A stretch of DNA of 64,000 nucleotides from Mucilaginibacter sp. (GCA_031292485.1 JARLHA010000069.1:1-64000); one strand, 5' to 3'. Positions 26,052 through 35,030 are shown, counted from the stretch's first letter. The notes: a model not told the origin generated them from the letters alone. Program-made: numbers and translations.

Positions 26052-26678
26052 ATGAATAGAAGAGACGCAATAGGAAGGGTAGCCCTGATTATGGGTGGCG
26101 CGGTAATAGGCGCCGAATTTTTCCTGTCGGGATGTAAACCGGGTGGTGCATCAAATGTATCCGACCTGTTCACGCAGGATAATGTTGCTTTTTTAAACGA
26201 AGTAGCCGATACCATATTGCCTACCACAGCCGGTTCGCCGGGTGCTAAAGCAGCACAAGTTGGCCAGTTTATGGGCGTTATGGTAAGGGATTGTTATACT
26301 CCGGACGATCAAAAAACATTTATGGAGGGCATAGCCAAACTCAACGGCGCCGCCAATAAAAAATCGGGCAGCAAGTTTGTCGACCTAACGCCGCAACAGC
26401 GTACCGATTTACTGGTTGATCTTGATAAAGAACAAAAAGACTTTACCACCAAGCGTGACAAAGACATGGCTGCTGATAAAGCACAGCATAAAGATAATCC
26501 GGCCTATGTTCCGGCAGAATTGCCGAAACACTATTTCAGGATGATGAAGGAACTAACCTTGTTAGGTTATTTTACATCGGAGATCGGTGCTACAAAAGCT
26601 TTGCGCTACATTGCGGTGCCGGGTCATTATGACGGAAATTTACCTTACAAAAAGGGCGACAAAGCCTGGGCAACCTAA
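26052..26678 (+). CDS. gluconate 2-dehydrogenase subunit 3 family protein, small subunit 2
   Basis: 208 residues. Twin-arginine (NRRDAIGR) and lipobox (FLSGC, Cys28) in one signal, then the subunit-3 domain with NEVADTILPTTAGSPGAKAAQVG and a terminal YFTSEIGATKALRY. It is closely similar to the next gene, so the pair is a tandem duplication mirroring that of the GMC genes at 20896 and 22703. Role: Tat escort, membrane anchor and assembly factor for one of those GMC subunits. Confidence 0.88.
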   Translation: MNRRDAIGRVALIMGGAVIGAEFFLSGCKPGGASNVSDLFTQDNVAFLNEVADTILPTTAGSPGAKAAQVGQFMGVMVRDCYTPDDQKTFMEGIAKLNGAANKKSGSKFVDLTPQQRTDLLVDLDKEQKDFTTKRDKDMAADKAQHKDNPAYVPAELPKHYFRMMKELTLLGYFTSEIGATKALRYIAVPGHYDGNLPYKKGDKAWAT

Positions 26679-26680
26679 AT

Positions 26681-26772
26681 AAATTATTGAATTATTGAAG
26701 GGTGAATTGTTGAATATGATACGTTCCATAGTCCACCTAAAATCAATAATTCAATAATTCAAAATTCAATAA
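26681..26772. repeat. ATTCAATA-type inverted word array
   Basis: Left words TTATTGAATTATTGAAGG / TGAATTGTTGAAT are mirrored by ATCAATAATTCAATAATTC / AAAATTCAATAATT on the right. The array fills the gap between the duplicated small-subunit genes and touches the start codon. Confidence 0.7.
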
Positions 26773-26774
26773 TT

Positions 26775-27404
26775 ATGAATAGAAGAGATGCAATCGGCAG
26801 GGTGGCCCTGCTAATGGGCGGCGCAGTAATCGGCGCCGAGTTTTTCCTGTCGGGCTGCAGGCCCAACGGTGCTTCAAATGTTGAGGACCTGTTTAAGCAG
26901 GAAAATGCCGACTTTTTAAATGAAGTTGCCGAAACTATTTTACCAACCACAGCCGGCTCGCCGGGTGCCAAAGCAGCACAGGTAGGGCAATTTATGGCGG
27001 TGATGGTTCGTGATTGCTATACACCGGCTGATCAAAAAACCTTTATCGGGGGAATCTCCAAATTGAACGATGCCAGCCAGAAAAAATACAATGCTAAGTT
27101 TATGGATATCACTCCGGCACAGCGTACAGAACTATTGATTGCTGCTGACGCCGAGCAAAAAGAATACTATAAGCAACTTTATAAGAAATTAGCACCCGAA
27201 GAAGCAAAACATAAAGGCGATATTAGCTATGTTGAACCCGATCTGCCAAACCATTATTTTAAAATGATGAAGGAAATAACCCTGCTCGGATTTTTTACTT
27301 CGCAGGTTGGCGCTACAAAAGCGCTGCGGTATGTCGAAACTCCCGGTCATTTTGATGGCTGCGTACCCTATAAAAAAGGTGACAAGGCCTGGGCAGATGC
27401 ATAA
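26775..27404 (+). CDS. gluconate 2-dehydrogenase subunit 3 family protein, small subunit 3
   Basis: 209 residues, the second member of the pair. It has the same RR plus lipobox signal (Cys28) and the same ILPTTAGSPGAKAAQVGQFM core. The middle region (residues about 115-165) has diverged from the upstream copy, as expected if each escorts a different GMC catalytic subunit. It is followed by a long word array. Confidence 0.88.
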   Translation: MNRRDAIGRVALLMGGAVIGAEFFLSGCRPNGASNVEDLFKQENADFLNEVAETILPTTAGSPGAKAAQVGQFMAVMVRDCYTPADQKTFIGGISKLNDASQKKYNAKFMDITPAQRTELLIAADAEQKEYYKQLYKKLAPEEAKHKGDISYVEPDLPNHYFKMMKEITLLGFFTSQVGATKALRYVETPGHFDGCVPYKKGDKAWADA

Positions 27405-27564
27405 TTGTTGAATTAGTGAGTTAGTGAATTATTGAATCAGTGATTTTGTAGTTTTGGTAATTAATAATTTTTTAATTTGCGCTATTGAATTATTCGCTAA
27501 CTCACTAATTCGCTAACTCAATTAACTAATTCACTAAATCAACAACTCACTAATTCACTAACTA
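27405..27564. repeat. ATTCACTA-type inverted word array
   Basis: The left half reads GAATTAGTGAGTTAGTGAA and TTATTGAATCAGTGA; the right half reads ATTCGCTAACTCACTAATTC and CAACTCACTAATTCACTAA. The two halves are inverted copies of the same 7-8 bp words, filling the whole gap of about 160 bases and ending just before the start codon at 27567. Confidence 0.75.
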
Positions 27565-27566
27565 AT

Positions 27567-28736
27567 ATGTCTCACAGAAAACTCCGCATGGGGATGATTG
27601 GCGGGGGAAAAGACGCCTTTATAGGCGCTATTCACCGTATTGCCGCCAATATGGACGGCAAGATTGAACTTGTTTGCGGCGCGCTTAGTATAAACAAGGA
27701 AATAGCCATCGAAAGCGGGAAAATTCTTTTTTTACCGGAAGATCGCACCTATACCAATTTCGAGGAAATGATCCTGGCAGAAAGCAAACTGCCTGAAGAT
27801 AAACGCATGGATTTTGTAACCATCGTAACGCCGAATTTCGCGCATTTTGCCCCGGCAATGCTGGCTATGGATCATGGATTTCATGTGGTGATCGAAAAAC
27901 CTATTGCTTTTACCCTTGATGAAGCTAAACAACTGCGGGCCAAGCAGGAAGAAACTGGCCTGATGCTTTTGCTCACCCATACTTATTCGGGTTATCCGTT
28001 GGTTAAAGAAGCCCGTGAACTGGTGAAAAGCGGTGCCTTTGGTAAGATCAGGAAGATCTATGTGGAATATTGCCAGGGATGGCTCAGCAAATTATCCGAA
28101 CGTGAAGGCAACGCACAGGCCGCCTGGAGAACTGACCCTAAGAAATCGGGTAAAAGCGGTTGCATGGGCGATATAGGTACCCATGCCGCGCACCTGGCCG
28201 AATATATTTCTGGCTTAAAGATCACCCAGCTTTGCGCCTCATTAAATGTTGTTGTTGAAGGCCGCATGCTGGATGATGACGGCGCGATCCTGCTCCGCTT
28301 TGAAAACAACGCAACCGGTACCCTCATGGCGTCGCAAATTACCGCCGGCGAAGAAAACGCACTTAAAATCCGTGTTTATGGTGAAAATGGCGGACTGGAA
28401 TGGGCACAACAGGAACCAAACACCCTTACGTTAAAATGGCTGGATAAACCAGCGCAAACGCTAAGAGCGGGCGGCAATTACGGCGACCGTGAATCCATTT
28501 ACGCGGTGCACAACACCCGCACACCTGGTGGTCACCCCGAAGGCTATTTGGAAGCATTTGGTAACCTTTACCGCAACTTCGCGTTATCATTAAGCGCCCG
28601 GTTAAATAACGAAGAGCCAAAACCTGAATGGCTTGATTTTCCCGGTGTGGAAGACGGCATAAGGGGCATGGCATTTATTGAAAATGTAGTAGCCTCGAAC
28701 CTCAGCAATGAAAAGTGGACAGATTATGTGATTTGA
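27567..28736 (+). CDS. cytoplasmic Gfo/Idh/MocA oxidoreductase, ThuB-like
   Basis: 389 residues with no signal peptide. N-terminal Rossmann motif GMIGGGKDAFIGAIHR, the standard VIEKPIAF motif, and the catalytic segment GCMGDIGTHAAHLAEYISG. The long insert with EARELVKSGAFGKIRKIYVEYCQGWLS is typical of the branch containing ThuB-like glucoside 3-dehydrogenases and the C3-oxidising enzyme of the C-glycoside cleavage systems. Together with the TIM barrel that follows (28885) it makes a plausible cytoplasmic oxidise-then-eliminate (or reduce-back) pair for 3-keto sugars. The actual substrate cannot be read from sequence. Confidence 0.87.
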   Translation: MSHRKLRMGMIGGGKDAFIGAIHRIAANMDGKIELVCGALSINKEIAIESGKILFLPEDRTYTNFEEMILAESKLPEDKRMDFVTIVTPNFAHFAPAMLAMDHGFHVVIEKPIAFTLDEAKQLRAKQEETGLMLLLTHTYSGYPLVKEARELVKSGAFGKIRKIYVEYCQGWLSKLSEREGNAQAAWRTDPKKSGKSGCMGDIGTHAAHLAEYISGLKITQLCASLNVVVEGRMLDDDGAILLRFENNATGTLMASQITAGEENALKIRVYGENGGLEWAQQEPNTLTLKWLDKPAQTLRAGGNYGDRESIYAVHNTRTPGGHPEGYLEAFGNLYRNFALSLSARLNNEEPKPEWLDFPGVEDGIRGMAFIENVVASNLSNEKWTDYVI

Positions 28737-28751
28737 TGTGCGGCTAACTAA

Positions 28752-28850
28752 TTGTCTGAACCGGAATTTTTAGAATTACCGAATTAACAGAATTCAGGGA
28801 AAATCAAAATTCTATAAATTCCTAAATTCGTTAAATTCGAGTTCAGACAA
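28752..28850. repeat. GTCTGAACC-family inverted-repeat element
   Basis: 99-bp element with perfect terminal arms TTGTCTGAAC (28752-28761) and GTTCAGACAA (28841-28850); inner arms around GGAATTTTTAGAATTACC / TTCCTAAATTCGTTAAATTC are imperfect. Same outer ends as the copy at 56321. Confidence 0.88.
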
Positions 28851-28854
28851 AAAA

Positions 28855-28890
28855 TAACCAATGAACTAATGAACCAGTAAACTAATGACC
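28855..28890. repeat. short ATGAACTA word array that supplies a start codon
   Basis: Words of the form ACCAATGAACTA / ATGAACCAGTAA / ACTAATGACC run through the ATG at 28885, so the start codon and the first codons after it belong to the repeat. Confidence 0.6.
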
Positions 28891-29940
28891 ACAATAAAAG
28901 GACCGGCACTATTTATAGCGCAATTTATAGGGGATGAGGCCCCGTTTAACAGCCTTGAAGGAATTTGCAAATGGGCGAAACGCCTGGGCTATAAAGGGCT
29001 GCAGTTACCCACGCTCGATCCCCGTTTTATCGACCTGAAAAAAGCGGCCGAGAGTAAAACTTATGCGGAGGAGCTTAAAGGCGAAATCAACTCCTATGGT
29101 TTGGAAATTACCGAGCTTTCCACCCACCTGCAGGGCCAGCTGGTTGCCGTAAACCCGGTTTACGATCAGCTTTTTGATGGCTTTGCACCCGAGCAATTGC
29201 GTAACAACCCCAAAGCAAGGCAGGAATGGGCCGTGCAGGAATTAAAATATGCGGCAAAAGCATCTCAGAATTTAGGTTTAAATGCGTCAGTAACATTTAG
29301 CGGGGCATTATTATGGCCGATGGTTTACCCATGGCCGCAACGGCCGGCCGGCATTGTGGAAACTGCTTTTGACGAATTGGCCAAACGCTGGAAACCGATA
29401 TTGGATGTTTATGAAGATTGCGGCATCGACCTTTGCTATGAGATTCATCCCGGCGAAGATTTGCATGACGGTATCACTTATGAGATGTTTTTGGATAAAG
29501 TAAACCACCATAAACGTGCCTGTTTGCTTTATGATCCCTCGCATTTTGTGCTGCAATGCCTCAATTATCTGGAATATATCGACCTGTACCACGAAAGGAT
29601 AAAAATGTTCCACGTAAAGGATGCAGAGTTTAACCCAACCGGAAAGCAAGGCGTTTACGGCGGCTACCAGAATTGGATCGACAGGGCGGGCCGTTTCCGT
29701 TCATTAGGCGACGGGCAGGTTGATTTTAAAGGAATATTTAGTAAACTTACACAATATAATTACACAGGATGGGCCGTGCTGGAATGGGAGTGCGCCCTTA
29801 AACACCCTGAAGACGGCGCAAGGGAAGGCGCAGTGTTTATTAAAGATCATATCATCAGGGTTACTGAGAAGGCTTTTGATGACTTTGCGGCCTCAGGGTC
29901 GGATGATGCGTTTAACCGCAAAACTTTGGGTATTGACTGA
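28885..29940 (+). CDS. cytoplasmic sugar isomerase/epimerase-type TIM barrel
   Basis: 351 residues without a signal peptide, longer than the exported TIM barrels of this locus. The AP-endonuclease-2 fold is visible through GLQLPTLDPRF, LCYEIHPGEDLHDG, LLYDPSHFVLQ, IKMFHVKDAEF and AVLEWECALK, with the His/Glu/Asp set expected for divalent metal. It resembles the branch that includes the catalytic subunits of C-glycoside deglycosidases and 3-keto-sugar isomerases, and follows a ThuB-like dehydrogenase, so beta-elimination or isomerisation of 3-keto-glycosides is the favoured reading. The start codon lies inside a simple repeat. Confidence 0.86.
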   Translation: MTTIKGPALFIAQFIGDEAPFNSLEGICKWAKRLGYKGLQLPTLDPRFIDLKKAAESKTYAEELKGEINSYGLEITELSTHLQGQLVAVNPVYDQLFDGFAPEQLRNNPKARQEWAVQELKYAAKASQNLGLNASVTFSGALLWPMVYPWPQRPAGIVETAFDELAKRWKPILDVYEDCGIDLCYEIHPGEDLHDGITYEMFLDKVNHHKRACLLYDPSHFVLQCLNYLEYIDLYHERIKMFHVKDAEFNPTGKQGVYGGYQNWIDRAGRFRSLGDGQVDFKGIFSKLTQYNYTGWAVLEWECALKHPEDGAREGAVFIKDHIIRVTEKAFDDFAASGSDDAFNRKTLGID

Positions 29941-29998
29941 AATACCCGCATGAAAAAGAACCAATAATTAAACTATTAAACCTAAAATTATTTGAACA

Positions 29999-31225
29999 AT
30001 GCAAATTAACCGTACAGCGTTATTCAGGGCAAGTTGCCTTTCCCTGCTGGTAACATCATTATCGTTTGGGATTCGGGCAGGCACCCTTAACGATTTTGGT
30101 TCTGTTTTTAATCTTGATAAGGGGCAACTAGCCTTAATTGCATCCACCGCATTTTATGGCTTTCCTATCGCCGTGGTAATCGGGGGCTTTCTGGTGGATG
30201 TTATCGGCATGAAGCGTTTGCTGGTAATCGCCTTTATTTTTCATTTAATAGGGATATTGTTAACAATATTCGCGACAGGCTTTTGGACGTTATACATTTC
30301 AACTTTGTTTATTGGAATGGCGAACGGAACAGTTGAAGCCGCGTGTAACCCCCTGGTCACTACATTATACTCGGATAGCAAAACCACAAAACTTAGTCAT
30401 TTTCATTTATGGTTCCCACTTGGGATAGTAATTGGTACGTTATTGGTATTTGCAATAGACGCCATGCACTTAAATTGGGCCCTGCATACAAGTCTGCAGG
30501 TAAAGGTCGGCTTAATGTTAATACCTACTGCGGTTTATGGCTACTTGTTCTCTAAACTAGACTTCCCGGTTACGGAGCGCGTTGCTTCAGGCGTGTCAAC
30601 CGGCGAAATGTACAAATCCCTGTTAAATCCCCTGTTTCTTTTCATGATCGTGTGTATGATTGGTACAGGCATAACAGAATTATTTACCGGTCAATGGATT
30701 GACGTTTTGTTGAAAAAGATCAACGATAACGCAATACTGTTGCTGACCTTAGAAACCGGCGTAATGGCGCTCGGAAGAGGATTAGCGAAGCCCGTTCTCA
30801 AACTTTTTTCACCACAGGTATTGTTATTGATATCTACAATACTAGCAGCTACCGGCTTATTTTTATTTACGGTTTTAACAACAAACGCAATTTTCTTTGC
30901 CGCTATAATATTCGGAATGGGCGTTTGCTTCTTTTGGCCAACCATGCTCGGTTTTGTCAATACTAATCTTCCAAAAACAGGGGCAATCGGCTTAAACCTG
31001 ATGGGCGGCGCAGGCATGCTTTCAACAGCCATTTACACCATATTTATGGGTAAGCGTTATGATAACATTGTTGCTGCCGCACACGGTGATAATAGCACTG
31101 CGGGTCAACAGATACTACAAACTACGTTAGTTATACCGCTTGTATTAATTGTCGCCTTTACAGGGCTTGTGATCTACATGCGCTTCAGAAACAAAAATGC
31201 TACATTAAAAACTGCGGCAGCATAG
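29999..31225 (+). CDS. MFS transporter
   Basis: 408 residues, about 12 membrane helices. An N-terminal half with FYGFPIAVVIGGFLVDVIGMKRLLV (the usual MFS loop 2-3 region) and a C-terminal half with MALGRGLAKPVLK. The overall look is of the sugar-type major facilitator group related to FucP-like carriers. In this locus it probably imports the oxidised sugar or the released product. It lies 58 bases after the TIM-barrel gene, probably in the same transcript. Confidence 0.85.
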   Translation: MQINRTALFRASCLSLLVTSLSFGIRAGTLNDFGSVFNLDKGQLALIASTAFYGFPIAVVIGGFLVDVIGMKRLLVIAFIFHLIGILLTIFATGFWTLYISTLFIGMANGTVEAACNPLVTTLYSDSKTTKLSHFHLWFPLGIVIGTLLVFAIDAMHLNWALHTSLQVKVGLMLIPTAVYGYLFSKLDFPVTERVASGVSTGEMYKSLLNPLFLFMIVCMIGTGITELFTGQWIDVLLKKINDNAILLLTLETGVMALGRGLAKPVLKLFSPQVLLLISTILAATGLFLFTVLTTNAIFFAAIIFGMGVCFFWPTMLGFVNTNLPKTGAIGLNLMGGAGMLSTAIYTIFMGKRYDNIVAAAHGDNSTAGQQILQTTLVIPLVLIVAFTGLVIYMRFRNKNATLKTAAA

Positions 31226-31302
31226 GGCAATAAAAGTTTAAAATTGTAATTTTAAAAAATTAACATATCAAATAATAAAATATCAAACTACAAATCATCA
31301 AA

Positions 31303-31710
31303 ATGAAAAAAGTATTCGGAATGTTACTTATAGCGGCGGTGTTCAGCGCATGCGGCGGCGGTTCAAAATCAGGAAATTCTGACAGTTCAGCCACTGCGCC
31401 AGCCACTGATACCAGTGCAATGGCAGCAACCACATCCAGGGCAATAGATACTACCCAGGCCGGCGGTAAGCTGATCGCAAAAAATGATTGTTTAACCTGC
31501 CATAAGGTAGACACAAAGGTTATCGGCCCTGCTTACGCTGATGTTGCCAAAAAATATACTGCATCTGATGCGGTTATTGATACTTTAGCCAATAAGATCA
31601 TCAAAGGCGGAAAAGGTAACTGGGGCGAGGTAGCGATGACCCCTCATGCTGCGCTTTCAATAGGCGATGCCAAAACTATCGTAAAATACATTTTAACACT
31701 AAAAAAATAA
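31303..31710 (+). CDS. lipoprotein cytochrome c
   Basis: 135 residues. Lipoprotein signal with lipobox FSAC (Cys17), an Ala/Ser/Thr-rich linker (residues 20-50), and a class I cytochrome c domain: heme site CLTCH (C63-H67), VIGPAYADVAKKY, and the axial methionine in VAMTPH (M112). It should sit on the periplasmic face of a membrane. In glucoside 3-dehydrogenase systems a c-type cytochrome takes the electrons from the FAD subunit, so this is the best candidate acceptor for the three GMC complexes encoded upstream. Confidence 0.9.
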   Translation: MKKVFGMLLIAAVFSACGGGSKSGNSDSSATAPATDTSAMAATTSRAIDTTQAGGKLIAKNDCLTCHKVDTKVIGPAYADVAKKYTASDAVIDTLANKIIKGGKGNWGEVAMTPHAALSIGDAKTIVKYILTLKK

Positions 31711-31732
31711 GGTATTCAACAAGCTATAAGCC

Positions 31733-32983
31733 ATGACAGCAGCCATCCGGATTAAATTATCGACAATGATGTTCCTGGAGTTTTTTATCTGGGGGGCATG
31801 GTTTGTTACCATGGGGACGTATCTGACCAAAACGCTAAGCGCCACGGGCACCCAAAACGCTACCGCTTATGCTACACAGGCTTTAGGAGCGATCATCGCG
31901 CCATTTGTGATTGGCCTCATCGCCGACAAATATTTTTCGGCTCAAAAAATATTGGGAATCCTGCATATTATAGGGGCCATGCTGCTGTATTATGAAACCA
32001 CTGTGCCATCATTTGATACTTTTTATCCCGGTATATTGGCGTATATGATTATTTACATGCCTACTTTGGCCCTGGTGAATTCGGTTTCATTTAAACAAAT
32101 GACTGACCCCAGTAAAGAGTTTCCCCGGATTCGCGTGTTTGGAACGGCTGGCTGGATCATCGCCGGCTTAATTATCGGCTGGTTAGGCTGGGAACAAAGC
32201 GGTACCCTGGTTTTAACCTTTAAAATGGCTGCTATTGCATCAGCAATACTTGGTATTTTGAGCTTTACTTTGCCAGACACCCCACCAGTAAAAAAAGGTC
32301 TGAAAACTTCCATCAGCGATATTATCGGACTGGATTCCATAGGCTTACTAAAAAACAGATCATACCTCGTGTTTTTCCTGGCTTCGGTCGCTATCTGTAT
32401 TCCGCTGGCGTTTTATTATAACTTCACCAACCCGTTCCTGAATGAGGTTGGCATGAAACGTGCCGCAGGGGTACAATCGCTTGGCCAGGTGTCTGAATTT
32501 GTATTTATGGTAGCGATGCCTTTCTTCTTTGTGAGGCTTGGCGTTAAAAAGATGCTGGCCATGGGCATGTTGGCATGGGCTTTACGATACGTGTTTTTTG
32601 CTTATGGAAATGCGGGTAATGAATACTGGATGCTGTTGGCAGGGATCATCATACACGGTGTTTGCTATGATTTCTTCTTTGTTACCGGTCAAATTTATAC
32701 TGATAACCTCGCCGGCGAAAGATTTAAAAGCGCCGCGCAGGGATTTATTACCCTGGCAACCTATGGGGTGGGTATGTTTATCGGTTTCACCATATCCGGG
32801 CCGATAGTGGATCACTGGCAAACTTCGCCAACAAGCCATAACTGGCAAACCATCTGGTTGATACCGGGCGGAATTGCCGCGGCGGTGTTAGTGTTGTTCC
32901 TGTTGTTTTTTAAAGATACCAATCAAATACAAACCCAACCCGGCCTGGATATTGAAGAACCATCTCCGGAAGTACAAATATAA
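31733..32983 (+). CDS. nucleoside permease-type (NupG-like) MFS transporter
   Basis: 416 residues, 12 predicted membrane helices. The N-terminus (IKLSTMMFLEFFIWGAWFVTMGTYL) and the segment around ALVNSVSFKQMTDPSKEFPRIRVFGTAGWI are signatures of the nucleoside:proton symporter NupG group. In Bacteroidota loci of this kind such carriers occur next to sugar oxidoreductases, so the substrate may be a sugar or nucleoside-like glycoside rather than a nucleoside. It lies 22 bases after the cytochrome c gene and 8 bases before the next, hence in one operon. Confidence 0.85.
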   Translation: MTAAIRIKLSTMMFLEFFIWGAWFVTMGTYLTKTLSATGTQNATAYATQALGAIIAPFVIGLIADKYFSAQKILGILHIIGAMLLYYETTVPSFDTFYPGILAYMIIYMPTLALVNSVSFKQMTDPSKEFPRIRVFGTAGWIIAGLIIGWLGWEQSGTLVLTFKMAAIASAILGILSFTLPDTPPVKKGLKTSISDIIGLDSIGLLKNRSYLVFFLASVAICIPLAFYYNFTNPFLNEVGMKRAAGVQSLGQVSEFVFMVAMPFFFVRLGVKKMLAMGMLAWALRYVFFAYGNAGNEYWMLLAGIIIHGVCYDFFFVTGQIYTDNLAGERFKSAAQGFITLATYGVGMFIGFTISGPIVDHWQTSPTSHNWQTIWLIPGGIAAAVLVLFLLFFKDTNQIQTQPGLDIEEPSPEVQI

Positions 32984-32991
32984 CCTGCACC

Positions 32992-33882
32992 ATGGCATTT
33001 AATCAAAACAGAAGGTCGGCTATCCGCAACATCGTTGCCGGAACAGCGGCAATTACAGCATCAGGCATGTTAAGCTCTTTCAAAAAAGAAGAAAACAAAG
33101 AAAAATTGTCGGACAAACTAAAAGGCAATATCAACCATTCCGTTTCACCCTGGTGCTACAGCGAGTTAACACTCGATCAGCTTTGCGAAGTATCCAGGGA
33201 AATTGGTATTACAGGGGTCGATCTGTGCGGACCTAAGGATTGGCCTATACTACAAAAACATGGATTGTATTCTTCCATGTGCAATGGCGCCGAGATCAAC
33301 CTGACGGACGCTTTTGGCGATAAGCAGTTTCATGCCACCCTCCAGAAGAATTATACGGAAATGATTCCCCTGGTGGAGAAGAACGGTTACAAAAACCTCA
33401 TTTGCTTTAGCGGAAGCCGCAGGGGTAAAAACAATGAAACCGGCTGGAATAACTGCGTTGAAGGATTGAAACCCCTGGTAGCTTTAGCCGAAAAACACAA
33501 TGTAGTGCTTTGTATGGAGCTGCTGAACAGCAAGATCGATCACAAGGACTACCAGTGCAATAGCGTGGAATGGGGTGTTGAACTGGCGAAAAGAATAGGT
33601 TCTGAAAACTTTAAGCTGCTTTTTGATATTTATCATATGCAGATTATGGAAGGCGACATTATCCGAAACATAACAGATTACCACCAATACATCGCCCATT
33701 TCCATACCGGCGGCATCCCCGGCAGACACGAAATTGACGATACCCAGGAACTGTATTATCCCGCCGTAATGCGCGCCATAGTGGCCACAGGCTACAAAGG
33801 TTATGTAGGCCAGGAGTTTGTGCCAAAACAGGCCGATAAGGTCGCTTCCCTCAGGGCAGCGATACATATTTGTGATGTTTAA
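32992..33882 (+). CDS. exported hydroxypyruvate-isomerase-like TIM barrel
   Basis: 296 residues. A twin-arginine-like signal (NRRSAIRNIVAGTAAITASG) precedes a TIM barrel of the hydroxypyruvate isomerase / sugar epimerase type: ITGVDLCGPKDW, LICFSGSRRG, VLCMELLNSKIDHKDYQC, LLFDIYHMQIMEGD, FHTGGIPGRHEID and VGQEFVPK. The Glu, Asp, His and Glu of these strands form the usual metal site. Because it is exported it more likely handles a free oxidised sugar than hydroxypyruvate. It is the second of three exported TIM barrels in the locus. Confidence 0.85.
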   Translation: MAFNQNRRSAIRNIVAGTAAITASGMLSSFKKEENKEKLSDKLKGNINHSVSPWCYSELTLDQLCEVSREIGITGVDLCGPKDWPILQKHGLYSSMCNGAEINLTDAFGDKQFHATLQKNYTEMIPLVEKNGYKNLICFSGSRRGKNNETGWNNCVEGLKPLVALAEKHNVVLCMELLNSKIDHKDYQCNSVEWGVELAKRIGSENFKLLFDIYHMQIMEGDIIRNITDYHQYIAHFHTGGIPGRHEIDDTQELYYPAVMRAIVATGYKGYVGQEFVPKQADKVASLRAAIHICDV

Positions 33883-33884
33883 GC

Positions 33885-34006
33885 GTTGTAATGTTGGAAG
33901 GTTGTAATGTTGAAAAGTTAAAAGTTAACCATCAATGACTTAATGACCCAATGACGCGAAGCGAATGACGTTCCTACCAATGAACTAATAGACCAATGAT
34001 CTAATG
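33885..34006. repeat. word arrays ending in a start codon
   Basis: GTTGTAATGTTGGAAGGTT words are followed by AATGACTTAATGACCCAATG and CCAATGATCTAATGAACC words. The ATG at 34004-34006 is one of the repeated ATGs. Confidence 0.65.
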
Positions 34007-34885
34007 AACCAAACATCAAGAAGAAAATTCCTTACCCAGGCCGGCGTAATAACCGCAGCCGCGATGATAGCGCCGAAATTACTTTCGGCTAAGGCAGGGC
34101 ATGTTGCCGGCTTGCAGCTTTATAGCCTGCGCGACCAGTTACCCAAAGATGTAAAAGGATACATCGCTAAAGTTGCCGGGGCCGGTTATAAAGAAGTGGA
34201 GCCTTTTGGCTATTCAAAGAAAGACGGTTTTTGGGGGCTCGACGCCAAAGCGTTCAGCAACCTGCTGAAACAGAACGGCCTTACAACCGCAAGTGCACAT
34301 TTCGGGATGGACCAGTATTTTGTGGAAGGCAAAACAGATGATCTGCAAACTTATATCGAAGCGGCCAACATTACCGGGATGAGCTACGTGATCATCCCAT
34401 CCATAAACGGCGAAGTGCTGAAAAGCGCAGATCAGTTTAAACAAGTTGCCGAAAAAATGAACAAGGCAGCTGAAATATGCAAGAAGTCGGGTTTAAAGCT
34501 TGGCTATCATAACCATAACTTTGAATGGAAACCGGTTGACGGAACTACATTTTATGATGTGGTTTTAAAGGAAACAGACCCCGCACTGGTACACATGGAA
34601 ATGGATATCTATTGGGTGGTTCGCGCCGGGCAGGACCCGATAAAGTTGTTTCAACAACATCCCGGTCGGTTCGCGCTTTGCCATTTAAAGGATATGGATA
34701 AAACCAATCATAACCTGAATACGGAGATCGGCAACGGCGCCATTGATTTTAAAAAGATCCTGAGCTATAAGAAGCTTGCCGGTTTGCAACACTTTATTGT
34801 TGAACAGGAAAACTATACCAACATCGACCCAATTGTAAGCATCACCAAGAGCGCAGCTTATGTGAAGAATGTGTTAGGAGTATAA
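34004..34885 (+). CDS. exported sugar isomerase/epimerase-type TIM barrel
   Basis: 293 residues. The signal reads TSRRKFLTQAGVITAAAMIAP (Tat type). The barrel shows VAGLQLYSLRDQLPKD, YHNHNFEWK, MEMDIYWVVRAGQDP, FALCHLKDMD and HFIVEQENY, the same metal-site pattern as the protein at 17017, of which it is a diverged paralogue. It is a probable periplasmic 3-keto-sugar isomerase or lyase. The start codon lies within an ATGAACCA word array; alternative downstream starts would remove the Tat motif, so the annotated one is kept. The DUF1080 gene follows after another repeat array. Confidence 0.87.
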   Translation: MNQTSRRKFLTQAGVITAAAMIAPKLLSAKAGHVAGLQLYSLRDQLPKDVKGYIAKVAGAGYKEVEPFGYSKKDGFWGLDAKAFSNLLKQNGLTTASAHFGMDQYFVEGKTDDLQTYIEAANITGMSYVIIPSINGEVLKSADQFKQVAEKMNKAAEICKKSGLKLGYHNHNFEWKPVDGTTFYDVVLKETDPALVHMEMDIYWVVRAGQDPIKLFQQHPGRFALCHLKDMDKTNHNLNTEIGNGAIDFKKILSYKKLAGLQHFIVEQENYTNIDPIVSITKSAAYVKNVLGV

Positions 34886-34889
34886 TTGG

Positions 34890-35030
34890 TTGATTAAGTT
34901 GATTGGGTTAGATTGAGTTGATTAAGTTTTTGTGCTTGCCCTTTAAAATCAAACAATGACTTAATGACCAATTGACCTAATGACAATACCACCAATGAAC
35001 TAATGAACCAATGAACTAATAAACTAAAAT
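34890..35030. repeat. word arrays between TIM-barrel and DUF1080 genes
   Basis: TTGATTAAGTTGATTGGG words, then AATGACTTAATGACC and CCAATGAACTAATGAACC words up to the start codon at 35031. Same class as the preceding gap. Confidence 0.65.

Noticed and set aside
27405..27564. Possible CRISPR array
   Set aside because: The repeats are 7-9 bp words without unique spacers, they occur in inverted order, and no cas gene is present.
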